This document shows, piece by piece, positions 32,544 through 43,795 of a DNA stretch of 64,000 nt. The notes under the pieces are model-generated. The model did no database searches, had not been told where the DNA came from, and worked only from the letters and a program-made list of their open reading frames with translations. Numbering within the stretch: the first letter of the stretch is position 1; each line of letters begins with the position of its first letter. The stretch covers positions 1-64,000 of the forward strand of contig NW_026733189.1 in the NCBI RefSeq assembly GCF_028476545.1, given 5' to 3'. The DNA is from Physella acuta (taxonomy: Eukaryota > Mollusca > Gastropoda > Physidae). Position numbers and translations under genes: made by a program.

Positions 32544-34848
32544 GCTAGCGGTGTGAACCTTTCCATCCAACCATTCCATAAATAAGGCAACACTTGTTAA
32601 TAAAAAAAAGAATTAAGAAAACAAAGGCAGTGTTCTATTTATAATATACAGCACAAAAGCAGTGTGTAATAATATGACAAAATTATAAACCACACCCTAA
32701 AATATTTGCATAATCTCAAGCAAGTGGCTTAAAATGAAAGATTCATTTTGTTATAAGTTTAAATACAAATTTAAACCCTTTCATGCTCATATTGTAAAAA
32801 TCATAAAAACATTTTCTATTTTGTTTTTAATTTATATCTGACAGTTAATACAATGTTTAAAATTTTAAGCCATTTAAAAATATGTTTTTGCCACATTTAT
32901 GTTACTGAGAACTAAAACTGATTTGACCAAAGTTTAAAATTTTAAACAATTTTAAATAGACTTTTCCCATTATTATGTTATTGAGAAAAAAAAACTGATG
33001 ATTTACTGGGGGTGTAAGTATTATTTAAATTATATGGAGAACACAAACATTCTGTATATTGTTATCCATTATAACTATTCAGCTGCTACATGTAAAGCTT
33101 GGATAGAGTGCAGTAACAATAAGCTATTCTTATGATTTTCTTCTTATGGTCAAAAACAATCAACCAGTCTGATATTCAATGGTTTTAAATGCAATATTTT
33201 TGAAGATAATAATTCTAGCCTATACAAAAAAAAGGAAGCTTGATTGCAAAATGTTTATTTCAATAAGTTTAATAGCTTAAACTACATCTAAACTTTCTGA
33301 ACTAATATTCTGGGTTTGTGGATTTTAAAAATAAATATTTTGTCAGGCAGTTTTATTTACAATTTTCTAAACCCTATTGATTTTTTGATTATTCTGTAAA
33401 TATATTGTTTGTTTTTTTTAAATTTAAATCCGAATTCTTTTTTTATATATGTATATATATTTACCTACCATACTGTTATTAATTATTTTTTAGGTATATG
33501 TTATACTGGTGCAAATATTTTCTGTCTCCACACTTATATCTGTAAAAATTAATTATCTTTTAGTGGTAGTTGTTAAAATTCTTGCTCCATAAATTTGCAA
33601 CATTATATTAAAGGTTTTAAAAGATATTAATTGTAAATATATTTTTTTGTACTCTACACATAAGATTTGTTTAAAGTTAAATCAAAAGAAATTTTTATTG
33701 TACATTAAAATAAAGGTTTTTGTTTCTGAATCAGTTTTTCATAAATATTATTATATTTTACAACAAAATAATGACAAGTATTTGGGAGTTTCAGCTTTTA
33801 TTATTATTGGCAAATTAACTTATATATCATGGATTTGTCATTTTCTAAACAATTTTGATTTTATTTAGGAATTTTATAATGTTGTTACTTTGAGTATAAA
33901 TTTAAATTGTTTCTCTATAAATCAAAGTCCATAAATAATAAACCTTCCTCCACACTAATTGCCTTGTCATTTTTTATTATTCTTTTGTTAAAAAATGTAG
34001 GCACATTTTAAAATGTATTAATATTAACATACTAATAATAGTAATGAATACTTTTTGTCTATATAATGTGCAATTTATTTAGAAAAATCATAGAGAAAAA
34101 AATCTTAGGAAAAATATGAAGGTAAAAAATTAAATGTTTACACCTTTTTTAATGATTAGTAATATATTATGTAGAATAATTAATATGTGACTCTTTTGCA
34201 TACTTTATCTTCAAATATTTTTGAAATTTATGACTCTTGTACTCTTGAATAATACTGATTACTGATTAATTTTACACCATTTTTTAGCTCATGCAAAATT
34301 TCTATTTTAACATGCCATTAATTGTAAGTACTTGTATATTATATAAATTATGTGCATCTATCATATAAAATAAATAGTAAATAGAGTATAAAAATATTAT
34401 TCATTATTATCATTATGATTATTTGTAATTAGTATAATAAAGTATGAAAAAGATAAATATTCTTAATTAATTAGGGTGGACTCATTACTTAATCAAAAAT
34501 CAGTATTAACTTTTAGATGTTTACTTGAAACAATAGAAATTGATTTGTCTATTATAAATTTTGTTAAAAAATAAAATGTCGTGTCACTACACACCCCCTT
34601 ATTAATATTATTTATTTATTTATTTTGCAAGAAAACAAAATGGTCGAAAATGTTCGTGTGAGAATTTTGTTGTTGTTCGTTAGCTAGTATGACCGTCTGA
34701 TGTTTTAAAAAACAACAACACGGTACACATACACAAATTCCCACTCATCTCTAAACGGACGGATGGATGATAACAATTTGATGATCTAAACTGGTCTACT
34801 TTTTCGCCCAGTCCTTGTAGTACCTATTGTATTAGAATCTAGACTATC
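32544..34848. other. AT-rich interval before LNPK, no gene seen
   Basis: Very AT-rich DNA without supported exons or repeats. The last few hundred bases (about 34600-34848) should hold the LNPK promoter and 5' leader, but no TATA or initiator stands out. Confidence 0.45.
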
Positions 34849-37800
34849 ATGGGAGCTCTAATATCTAGATTCAAGGTTTATTATTTTACAATAAAATTGA
34901 ATAAAAACTAAAATCTATCTTTCTACTTTCTAGACTTAGAATCTAGCTTCTAGAAAGAGAATCTAAAAAAATGCGGTAATCTATTCTATCGTTTTAGGTA
35001 CGTAAAATCGCCAGCGACTAAAAAAATGTGAAAAACAGGTGACTCCTTAAATTTTAATAATTATTTCACGTTTTGAGGAGGATTAATTTTAAATTATGTT
35101 TTGAAAAATACAAAAATGGGTAATCTATCGTTTTGGGGGTAATCTATCGTTTTGGGTACGTAAAATCGCCCGCGACTAGTAATGTGAAAAACAGGTGACT
35201 CCTTACATTTTAATAATTATTTCACATTTTGAGGAGGATTTATGTTTTAAAAATACAAAAATGTTTCCTTGTTTCATTTATGTACCTGTTTTTAAACAAT
35301 TGAATTAAAACTTTTCAGTAATAAATGAAGACTAGCGATGTTTCCAACAGATGCAACCATGCTCATTTACTATAGCAGCCATCTTGTTAAAGTTTTATTT
35401 TTATAGACTTAAAGCGCAAGATTCAGGCGGAAGTCACTCTATTTTACAAATGGCTGCTGTTTATATAGCAAACCTTGCTTGTAGACACTGCTGTTTAAAG
35501 TTAATTTCTGGCCTATATTGATATATTTAGCCATTGATTTAGGTTTATTATTCATTTATCTAGTTTTATTTGACACAAACATATCACAATATACTTCTAT
35601 TACAGCCTTGACAATGATGTAACGTTTTCGTACATTAATAGCCGCGGGCGATTTTACGTACCCAAAACGATAGATTACCGTTTTGGGTAGGCCTACGTAA
35701 AATCGCCCGCGGCTATTAATGTACGAAAACGTTATCTCATTGTCAAAGGCTGTAAAAAAAACTGTAATAGAAGTATATTGTAATATGTTTGTGTCAAATA
35801 TTATAGATAAATGAATAATAAACCTAAATCAATGGTTAAATATATCAATATATATAGGCCAGAAATTAACTTTAAACAGCAGTGTCTGCAAGCAAGATTT
35901 GCTATATAAACAGCAGCCATTTGTAAAATAGAGTGACTTCCGCCTGAATCTCGCGCTATCAGTCTATAAAAATAAAACTTTGACAAGATGGCTGCTATAG
36001 TAAATGAGCATGGTTGCATCTGTTGGAAACATCGCTGGTGTTCATTTATTACTGAAAAGTTTTAATTAAATTGTTTAAAAACAGGTACATAAATGATACA
36101 TGGAAACATTTTTGTATTTTTCAAAACATAAATCCTCCTCAAAATGTGAAATAATTATTAAAATGTAAGGAGTCACCTGTTTTTCACATTACTAGTCGCG
36201 GGCGATTTTACGTACCCAAAACGATAGATTACCCAAAAATGTTTCCCTGTTTCATTTATGTAGTTGTAGCCTTTTTTGTAGGCCTACCTGTTAGGCCTAA
36301 ACTCCTAAACAATTTACTTAAAACTTTTCAGTAGGATAAATGAAAATTACTAATTAGCGATGTTTCCAATAGATGCAACATACATTGCTCATTTACTACA
36401 GCTACTATAGCAGCCATCTTGTTGAAGTTTTTTTTTATAAACTTATAGCGCAAGATTCAGGGGAAGCCACTTTAACTTACAGATGGTCGCTTTTTATATA
36501 GCAAATCCTGCCTGCAAACACTTCTGTTTAAAGTTAATTTCTTGCCTATATTCAATATTGATATATTTAGCCATTGATTTAGGTTTATTATTCGTTTATC
36601 TATAATATTTGACACAAATTTATCACAATATACTTCTATTAAAGCCTTGACAATGAGGTAACTTTTTCGTACATTACTAGGCGCGGGCGATTTTACTTAC
36701 CTAAAACGATAGATTACCAAAATTGCCTGCTTATACGTCTATAAGTTACTATAACTATAGTACTATAGTCTAACTCTATAGTATTAGTATTAGATCTATA
36801 ATTAGGCTAGATCTATACATTATAGAATAATACAGCCTATATCTACAGAATCAGTAGTAGATCTAGTCTAGAATAGATCTAGATAATCTAGATCTAGTAC
36901 TGATCTAAGCTAGATTCGTTAGTTTGTTTTTAGACCAAAAGTTACTATTTGACTTTGCAGGGAATGTTTACACCGGTGTCCGATATTGGAATCTTCTTTA
37001 AAAAAAGTTAACTAAATACACACATGGCTAGCTAATGTCAATGCTAACCCTGTCCCTAACCCCAATCCTCGTCCTACCATACGCCTAACCCTAATTTCTA
37101 ACCATAAAATTAGTCGAGATTACAATACTACTAACAACCCAACACCCCTAAAGAAGATTCCATTATCGGACACCGGTATCTATAATCATTCAACTTTGCT
37201 AGTATATTGTAGCCCACCTATAAAATAATAAAACAGGTTTAGCTGTCTCACAACTTACAAATCACCCCATTACTTTATATAGGCCTAATGTTTTTATTGA
37301 TAAAAAATTAATAAATTTGACGTTTACATTTTTATTTTATAGCGACAGCAAACCACAATTGAAGTGTTGGAAGGAATAGAAAAGGTAGGTTGGTCATGAT
37401 CAATGCTGAGAGTTGCGTGAGCTAAATCTGCAAAATAATTAAATTTCAATGTTGGAGCAACAGCAAGATATTGGAATAAAATTTACTGTAAAGTTTAGCG
37501 AGTAATGCTGCAGCAGAAGTAATGATTTAATGAGAAGGAATTTTCCATGGATTATATGGTGGAATAGGCTTTACAAAATGTATGTTTTATAATATTGATT
37601 GGTTAGTGCAGAATATAGATCATAAACCACAAAAATAATATACTGTATATGCCATATAGTGTGCTGTAAAGTCTGACATTTAAAAATCTATGCTAAAAGT
37701 TTTCTACAATTTAATGGGTTTTTTTTTAAATTTATTGTTATGATTGATAAGAAGAAAATGCTATTGTACTCACCAGGAAATTACCAGACTTCAGAGAAAC

Positions 37801-40800
37801 CGTAAAGAGAACCAGGACAAGCGAAAGAAATTTGTTACACGGCTGCTTATATACTCCATCTTTGTTTATGTTGTGGTGGCCATTTTGTTTTTCTTGTTAT
37901 ATTTCCCCGACACATGGGAGCTGAGGCTGCTGTATTCTCTCCCCTTGCTGGTGTTCCCATTCTTGTAAGTACAGTCTAGTTTTTGTGGATCAGGATTTTT
38001 TTATTGTTCGAATCTGTTGACCTTGCTGCTGAAGTCATGAAAACTGTTTGAGAATCACTGTTACTGCAGACTAAATAGCTCCATTCCAAAGAAAAACTGT
38101 TTGAGAATCACTGTTACTTGAGACTAAATAGCTCCATTCCAAAGAAAAACTGTTTGAGAATCACTGTTACTTGAGACTAAATAGCTCCATTCAGAAGACG
38201 TGTATAAATTAAGTGAAAATTAAAAATAACTAAAATCCTCATTTTTTGTTGTAAAGTAAAGTTCCCTTTTCAAACCTGACGTTCTATAGGGCAAGTGAAG
38301 TAGAGTTCACTTGTTTCTGTGACCTCGGCATATGAAGAGATAGTGTGGTCAGCACTATGCCCAGCCGCCTTTACTTTCCCTAACGTGAGTTAGGTACCCA
38401 TCAGAGTTGGGTGGACTCAGGGACGGTCTACTGACTTGTACCCGGATTCAAACTCGAGATTTGCGGGTTAGCAGTCCAGCTCTCTACCGCTAGACCACTC
38501 CATCCCACTCATTTTTTGTTGTACTAATTTAATTTTCAATACGCTGTGTTTCATTGAGAAGTGTTTTGTTTTCCAGAATATGGGGTATGAAAAAGCTGTT
38601 GAATTGGTATTTTGTGAAACGAATTTCATCTAATGGTGTGTATAGTGAACTTTTATGCGCAGACAAATTTAATTTACAAAAAAAAAAAAACTTTTTTAAA
38701 AGATTTGCCTTGAAAATAACTTTATTTAAAGTCTATTTAACTTTTACAATGAATTTCACTAAAATACTTTTAATTGTTGATTGTTTAAAATTTTAGATGT
38801 TGCATTACAAGGTCTGCGAGAAAGAAAAAAACAAATTGTAAGTTTTAACTGCATTTAACTTTGTCTTTCCATAATCTTTGTGTTTTTGGAGACTTAGTCT
38901 TTAATTTAGTTTGTTTGGTTAAGTTAGTTTTCATTGTTTTTAATCACCATTATACACTAGTGTTACAAAAGTAATAACTTGAAAAAATTATAAGAAAGGA
39001 ATAAAAATAGCTTTTTTTTCCTAATTTATTTTGCATCAAGTTATTAAGAGTCCTGGTTTGTTGAAGAAAATTATCAATAATCAGATATTTTGACTAACAT
39101 TTTAGCTGGAAGATGTCATGGAAACTGAAACCTACAAGAAAGCAAGAGAGATTTTAGAAAAGTTTGATCCCTCTAGGTTACGACAGTTAGAGGTGAGTTT
39201 TTACTGTCTAACATGTAACACATCTGATTAGTATTAGTCTATGAATGCTCATCATTTACGAGAAAGAAAATATTGTCATTGAATTTTGTTTAAATGTGAA
39301 GTTTTATAAAAATTAAATTTGAAATTTTTCCCTTCATTACAGGGCAACGCAGAGGCAAACGCTCGGCCGCAAACCCCTACAGCTGGCACAGGTCATTATT
39401 TTTTTTCAAATTGTTCATTCATATTTTACACTAGACATTCAGTTATATAATTTCTTGACCGTCATCTTAATGTAGATTTATGTCATTCAAAACATGGTAC
39501 CTAGGAAAAACATTTTAGATGCTAGTGTTGCTTCTATAACTCTTATCCTAGTCTGTATCCTAATAATAATCCTACACTGACCATAAAAACAATAATGCAG
39601 AAAACACATACATTTAGTTGTGTAGAAATTTTTTAAATAACATAAAATACATTTGTAAACTGTTTTGCTTGTATGGTTTAAAAAAATATTCAGAAAATAA
39701 AATATTTCATCAACCCTGTTCACGTATATCCATCATTTTAGAACACAGCTTCAACCCTGTTCACTAATCATTCATTGATTTCTCTTAATAAAATTAATTC
39801 ATATTTGTGTTTCTAGGTGTCACTTACAAAAACAACCATTAGATATTTTAGTCTCGCTTCCCTAGTTGTAAAAACCAGTTCTCATCTTAAATCAATTTTT
39901 TAATATACTTAATACTGGTATTTATCTTAAATCAAGTTTTTAAAATCATTTTTCTGGTAGACATTCTTAAATCAAGTTTTTAATATCATTTACTGGTACT
40001 TGTCAAACACCCTTTTTTCATACCATGAGAATTCTGTCCGTTTTTTTATTTAGTTTGTAATGACCTGACCATGGGTCATCAAATTTGTCCACCAACTGAT
40101 CTACATGTGCTTTACAAATTTTATCTCCCCCCACCTGTGCAGTGATTCACCAGAGAGTAGCAAGCACCACCCATCAAGCAAGGGGCGTCCCAAGCATGCG
40201 CCAACAAATGCCCTCTCCTAGAATGGTGGCCACCCAAGCTACCCCACTCAACATGCAGAACCAGAGCGCCCCGGGGATGCGACCTCGCATGAGTATGTCT
40301 ACACCTAGAGCCCCAATGCCCATGGGAGGGGGATACAGTAAGTCTTTTGTGGCCTTTTTACATGTGTTTTAACTGATAGAACCCCAATGGCAGGAGGATA
40401 CAGTAAGTCTTTTGTGGCCTTTTTACATGAGTGTATTAACTGCTAAAACCCCTATGGCCATGGCAGAGGGATACAGGATTCATTAAGTCTTTTGTGGCCT
40501 TTTTCCAACAAGTGTTATTAAAATAAGGTGAACTATGGATTTCTATTAATTAATTGATTAATGTATGTCATTTTTCTTAAAAATAATTTTAAAAAACCTC
40601 AATTATTGTATTTAAATTAAACATCACCATTAGGGTGATTTATGTTGTAATAAAACTTCTCTACTATTAGAGGAATTTATTTTTAGAGTAATTTTTAGCT
40701 ACAAATTTAGATGTAATATGAAGATTAAATTTAGTGTCAAAAGTTCTTTTAAAAAGCCATAAAGTAATGTTACTTTTTATTTTATATTGTTGTTTGAAAG

Positions 40801-42658
40801 AGGAACTTCAGTAAATACTTCAACATTAATAGGTTTACATGAGATAAAGTCAAATTAGATAGGTAATAACCAATGTTTAGTTTGATTTTCACCAAAACTC
40901 CAGGATTTTGAGCACTAGGCTGTTCCTTTAGAGCCATTTTCTTCTGAAAATTATTAAAATTATTAACTAAATTATCCATTTTCTTCTGAAAATTATTAAC
41001 TAAATTATACATATTACTTGCATCAAAACTATTGACTTCCTTAAAATAAAAGACAAACTTTTATTGTTTTATATGTTTGATTAGAATAGTTCCTTTTCTA
41101 TTTATGTTTTATAGTTGGGTACACTTAAAATTAATCTGAAACTCTAATAAATAATATTATTCTACTCTAGTTGCGCCACCTGGTCCACCAATGCCAAGGA
41201 CAGTCCTGCCCAGGGAGCGGGGCACCATGGACCGTCTGATGGACTACCTGGTGGGGGATGGCCCAGAGAACCGTTATGCCCTTGTCTGTCACCAGTGCTA
41301 CTCACACAATGGGATGGCTCTCAAAGAAGAGTTTGAATACCTAAGTAAGGGAAATTCTAAGTAACGCAATGTGACGTTAATGTCTGAAACATCTATTTAA
41401 CAAAACATGGTGTTCTTTACTGAAACTTCTAATTATAACAAAGTATGATGTTAATTGCTTAAAAATACATAAGATTAACATAATAACACATGATTTTATT
41501 TTAACTTACGACTAATTCACTATTTTGATAAATCTTGTCTAGTTTAATGTAAAATCCGTGTATATTTCCTTAGTCAATAATCCGCATACATTCCATATGT
41601 TATTTAATATTTGAAAACAAATTTTTTTCTATATTGTTGTAGTTTGTTATAAAGGTTAGACCTATGGTTTACATTTAAAGTTGAATGACATAGATGTATT
41701 CCATCTCCTCAGCTTTTCGTTGCTGTTACTGTTACCATGTTAACCCTGCTAGGAAGCAGCGGCCACTGGCACCAAGACTTGAATTTTTTGCACCCCTGGG
41801 GGCTGAAAGAAGACCAGGTACAAAGACCCTTGTTAACAGCAGTTTGAAAAAATCTCTCGAGGAAGATAATTTTTTTAGTTTCCTTATCTAACTTTGGAAA
41901 GTTAGTGGGGTGCAAAGATCCTTGTTAAAAGCAGTTTTAAAAATATCTGTAGAAGATATTTATCTGAGCTTTCTTATCTAACTTTGGAAAGTAAAACTGT
42001 TATGAATATTCTTTACACTGTAAAAACTAAAGAATAAAAAATTTCGTAATTTCCAGAAGCCAATGAAGAAAGTGAAGAGGAAGAGACCAGTGACGAAGAT
42101 ACAGATCCTTCCCAGTCAGCTGCCTCCCAGGATGCACCTGTTTCTCCTGGGAGACCAGACCCCCAATCTTCACAGTCTAGCCAATGGTGTGATGTGGACA
42201 GCTTTACTGATGCTACATCTCCACCTGCCAGCGCACGAGGTCCGCCCCCCAACGGTAAACCAGTCAGCGCTGATGAAGCTTTGTCCACAAACCAGAACCA
42301 TGAAATTGAATCTGTATCGTCCGACACATTTGCCACGGCAGCAGCTGAGATGTACAAGAAGCCTCCTGTGCCTACTGGAAGAAAAACAAATGCCGCTATC
42401 AAATCCGCGACAGGATTTAGAGAGATCCCAGATTTCGACAAGCATGATTTTTTCTCTCTCCCAGCGTCGAATATGAAACCCAGGAACCTGGACTGCAGTA
42501 GTAACGCTTTTGAGGAGAAGGGGGATGCTGAGACTGATGTCACCCCCAGCACCAGTGAAGTGACTGAGAGTACGTCGCAGATGACTGACAGCACAGCCGA
42601 TACAACATCACAGGTAGAGACTCTACCACCTGATGACCAAGGGTCCTCTGTATCCTAA
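34849..42658 (+). CDS. LNPK: LNPK (Lunapark), ER three-way-junction protein, complete 11-exon gene
   Basis: Coding exons join in phase: 34849-34875, 37343-37384, 37777-37964, 38577-38635, 38797-38837, 39106-39192, 39343-39391, 40143-40337, 41171-41344, 41713-41817, 42057-42658 (TAA), giving 1,569 nt and 522 residues; human has 428. Exon 1 encodes MGALISRFK, a myristoylation-type start (Gly2, Ser6), as in mammalian Lunapark. TTIEVLEGIEK (exon 2) and a basic coiled coil precede two membrane segments (about 44-66 and 74-98). A second helix with LEDVMETETYKKAREILEKF follows. Residues 165-230 are a Met/Pro-rich linker. The conserved block LPRERGTMDR...LVGDGPENRYAL carries a four-Cys zinc motif (Cys269, Cys272, Cys291, Cys294), then NPARK. 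Residues 323-522 are acidic and disordered. Family role: it sits in the ER membrane with both termini cytosolic and stabilises tubule junctions formed by atlastin and reticulons. Confidence 0.96.
34975..36718. mobile_element. DNA transposon copy A (48-bp TIRs), split by an inserted dimer, in LNPK intron 1
   Basis: Copy A is 34975-35118 plus 36234-36718. Its outer ends are GGTAATCTATTCTATCG and ACGATAGATTACC. The flanking 8-mers AAAAATGC (34967-34974) and AAAATTGC (36719-36726) differ at one base. The interior matches the arms of the inserted dimer. With an 8-bp duplication and long TIRs, it is a cut-and-paste element of hAT, P, Merlin or MULE type; the ends do not decide. It has no coding potential. 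Confidence 0.85.
35119..36233. mobile_element. Palindromic dimer of the same transposon, inserted into copy A
   Basis: Two arms in opposite orientation, 35119-35679 and 35680-36233, meet at a central ACGATAGATTACCGTTTTGG. Each arm carries the TIR GGTAATCTATCGTTTTGGG with ACGTAAAATCGCCCGCG. A perfect 8-bp duplication CAAAAATG (35111-35118, 36234-36241) shows the 1,115-bp dimer inserted as one unit. The left terminus has an extra tandem copy of its first 16 or so bases. In the LNPK pre-mRNA this would fold into a hairpin of about 550 base pairs. Confidence 0.88.
36973..37176. mobile_element. Small MITE with 28-bp TIRs in LNPK intron 1
   Basis: CCGGTGTCCGATATTGGAAT plus CTTCTTTA at 36973-37000 is the inverse of TAAAGAAG plus ATTCCATTATCGGACACCGG at 37149-37176, with one mismatch. 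TA lies near both outer borders, which could mean a mariner-type TA target, but the borders are not fully symmetrical. The interior is CTAACCC-rich. Confidence 0.7.
38040..38205. repeat. Tandem repeat, about 53-bp unit, three copies, LNPK intron 3
   Basis: Three near-identical units contain ACTGTTTGAGAATCACTGTT and GACTAAATAGCTCCATTC. They lie in the intron after exon 3 and have no coding content. Confidence 0.9.
38256..38506 (-). mobile_element. SINE family 2, full-length copy in LNPK intron 3
   Basis: The minus strand carries tail, body and tRNA-like head: GAAGTAGAGTTCACTTG, GTGAGTTAGGTACCCATCAG, GGGTTAGCAGTCCAGCTC, ACCGCTAGACCACTCC. It is close to the 19691 copy. It ends about 70 bases before exon 4. 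Confidence 0.9.
39830..40010. repeat. Degenerate tandem repeat in LNPK intron 7
   Basis: TCTTAAATCAAGTTTTTAAT-type words recur at about 39895, 39930 and 39968, a unit of about 37-45 bases. Confidence 0.6.
40310..40512. repeat. Tandem triplication covering the LNPK exon 8 splice donor
   Basis: The end of exon 8 and its donor (GGATACAG then TAAGTCTTTTGTGGCC) recur at about 40393 with an intact donor. They recur again at about 40470 in an altered form with an added GATTCAT before TAAGTC. The unit is about 66 bases. The first donor at 40338 keeps the frame into exon 9. The later ones lie after in-frame stops. Confidence 0.85.
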
Positions 42659-42813
42659 TGTTAATTTAGTTTAGGTACCCCAGCAGGTTAGATTTTAAAG
42701 ATTTCTTCGATCGAGCTATCATCTCTGTTCAACTTTTCTACCTGTTATGCTGCATGTAAATTTAAAGCACTATTTATTTCTAATCTAATGTTTTATTATG
42801 GTAAAATTTGTTC

Positions 42814-42819
42814 AATAAA
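42814..42819 (+). terminator. Possible polyadenylation signal of LNPK
   Basis: AATAAA lies about 155 bases after the stop codon, followed by mixed AT-rich DNA. Later AATAAA words exist, so longer 3' ends are possible. Confidence 0.45.
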
Positions 42820-43748
42820 ACTACTACTCACTGTATTTATTTCTCTTAAAGTATAAGTTGGTTTTTAAACATGTTAATTAACTTAATTTTGTTTTTATTC
42901 AACCAGTTTACCAGACCTTTTTTGACGTTGAGTTAAAAATCTAAATAACAGAAACCACTTCAGATATTTAAAATAAGTTCAGATTTGAATTTTTTTTATT
43001 CAATAAATTAAGGACAAAAAACTAAAGAGATCAACCATTGTAGATTTTTTGTTTTCACTGGTAGTGAATGTAAATAAATTTAAAAAAAAAAAAACCACTT
43101 GCCACAGTTATTTCCCTTTAAACTTGATATTGATAAAATATGTTGCAGTAGCTGTTAAGATTTAGGACCAGTTTAAAAAATATATATATATATATAATTT
43201 TCCCCATGGTTATTCTCTTTGGATATTATTTGGCTTCACAACTGAATTTTAAATACTGATAATTCATTGTTTTCATTTTATTTTAAAATTGATTAAAGTT
43301 AAGTTGTGCCACTTTTTAATAGGCACTTGTAGAAGGAACAATCTTTTCTTTTTAAAATGCAAGTTCAGTGGCTCTAAGGCACCTATTAGCATCCATTTAG
43401 GAGTATGTAACAATGTCTTTAGACTATAAAATATATCTGATTTAACACCCTTTACATTTAAGTTGGTTTAATGCTTTTCTATTTGTTTTAACGCATTACA
43501 AAAATGTTACCTATAAACTAAAACACATGACATTCATTTCATGTTGATATTCTAGTCCTTGTTGTTGTTTGTATATTTTGTATTTGATCATTTGTTCTGT
43601 TAAAGCTCTTCATTTAATAGTTAGTTTTGGAATTTTATTCATTGACATTGAGATTATAAGAATGTATTCTTTAAGTTCTTCAAAATAGAAATGTCTTTGC
43701 TCACCAATAATTAGTCACTTAGTCAATCTTCAAATTAATTTATCTTGG

Positions 43749-43795
<47 letters not shown>

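Noticed and set aside
37744-37776. LNPK exon 3 starting earlier, at the open-frame start
   Set aside because: The acceptor before GAAATTACC at 37777 and the phase of exon 2 place the exon start there; the preceding codons have no counterpart in Lunapark.
42013-42594. 193-codon minus-strand frame
   Set aside because: It is antisense to LNPK exon 11, whose coding sense is fixed by phase-matched exons; biased codon content explains the open antisense frame.
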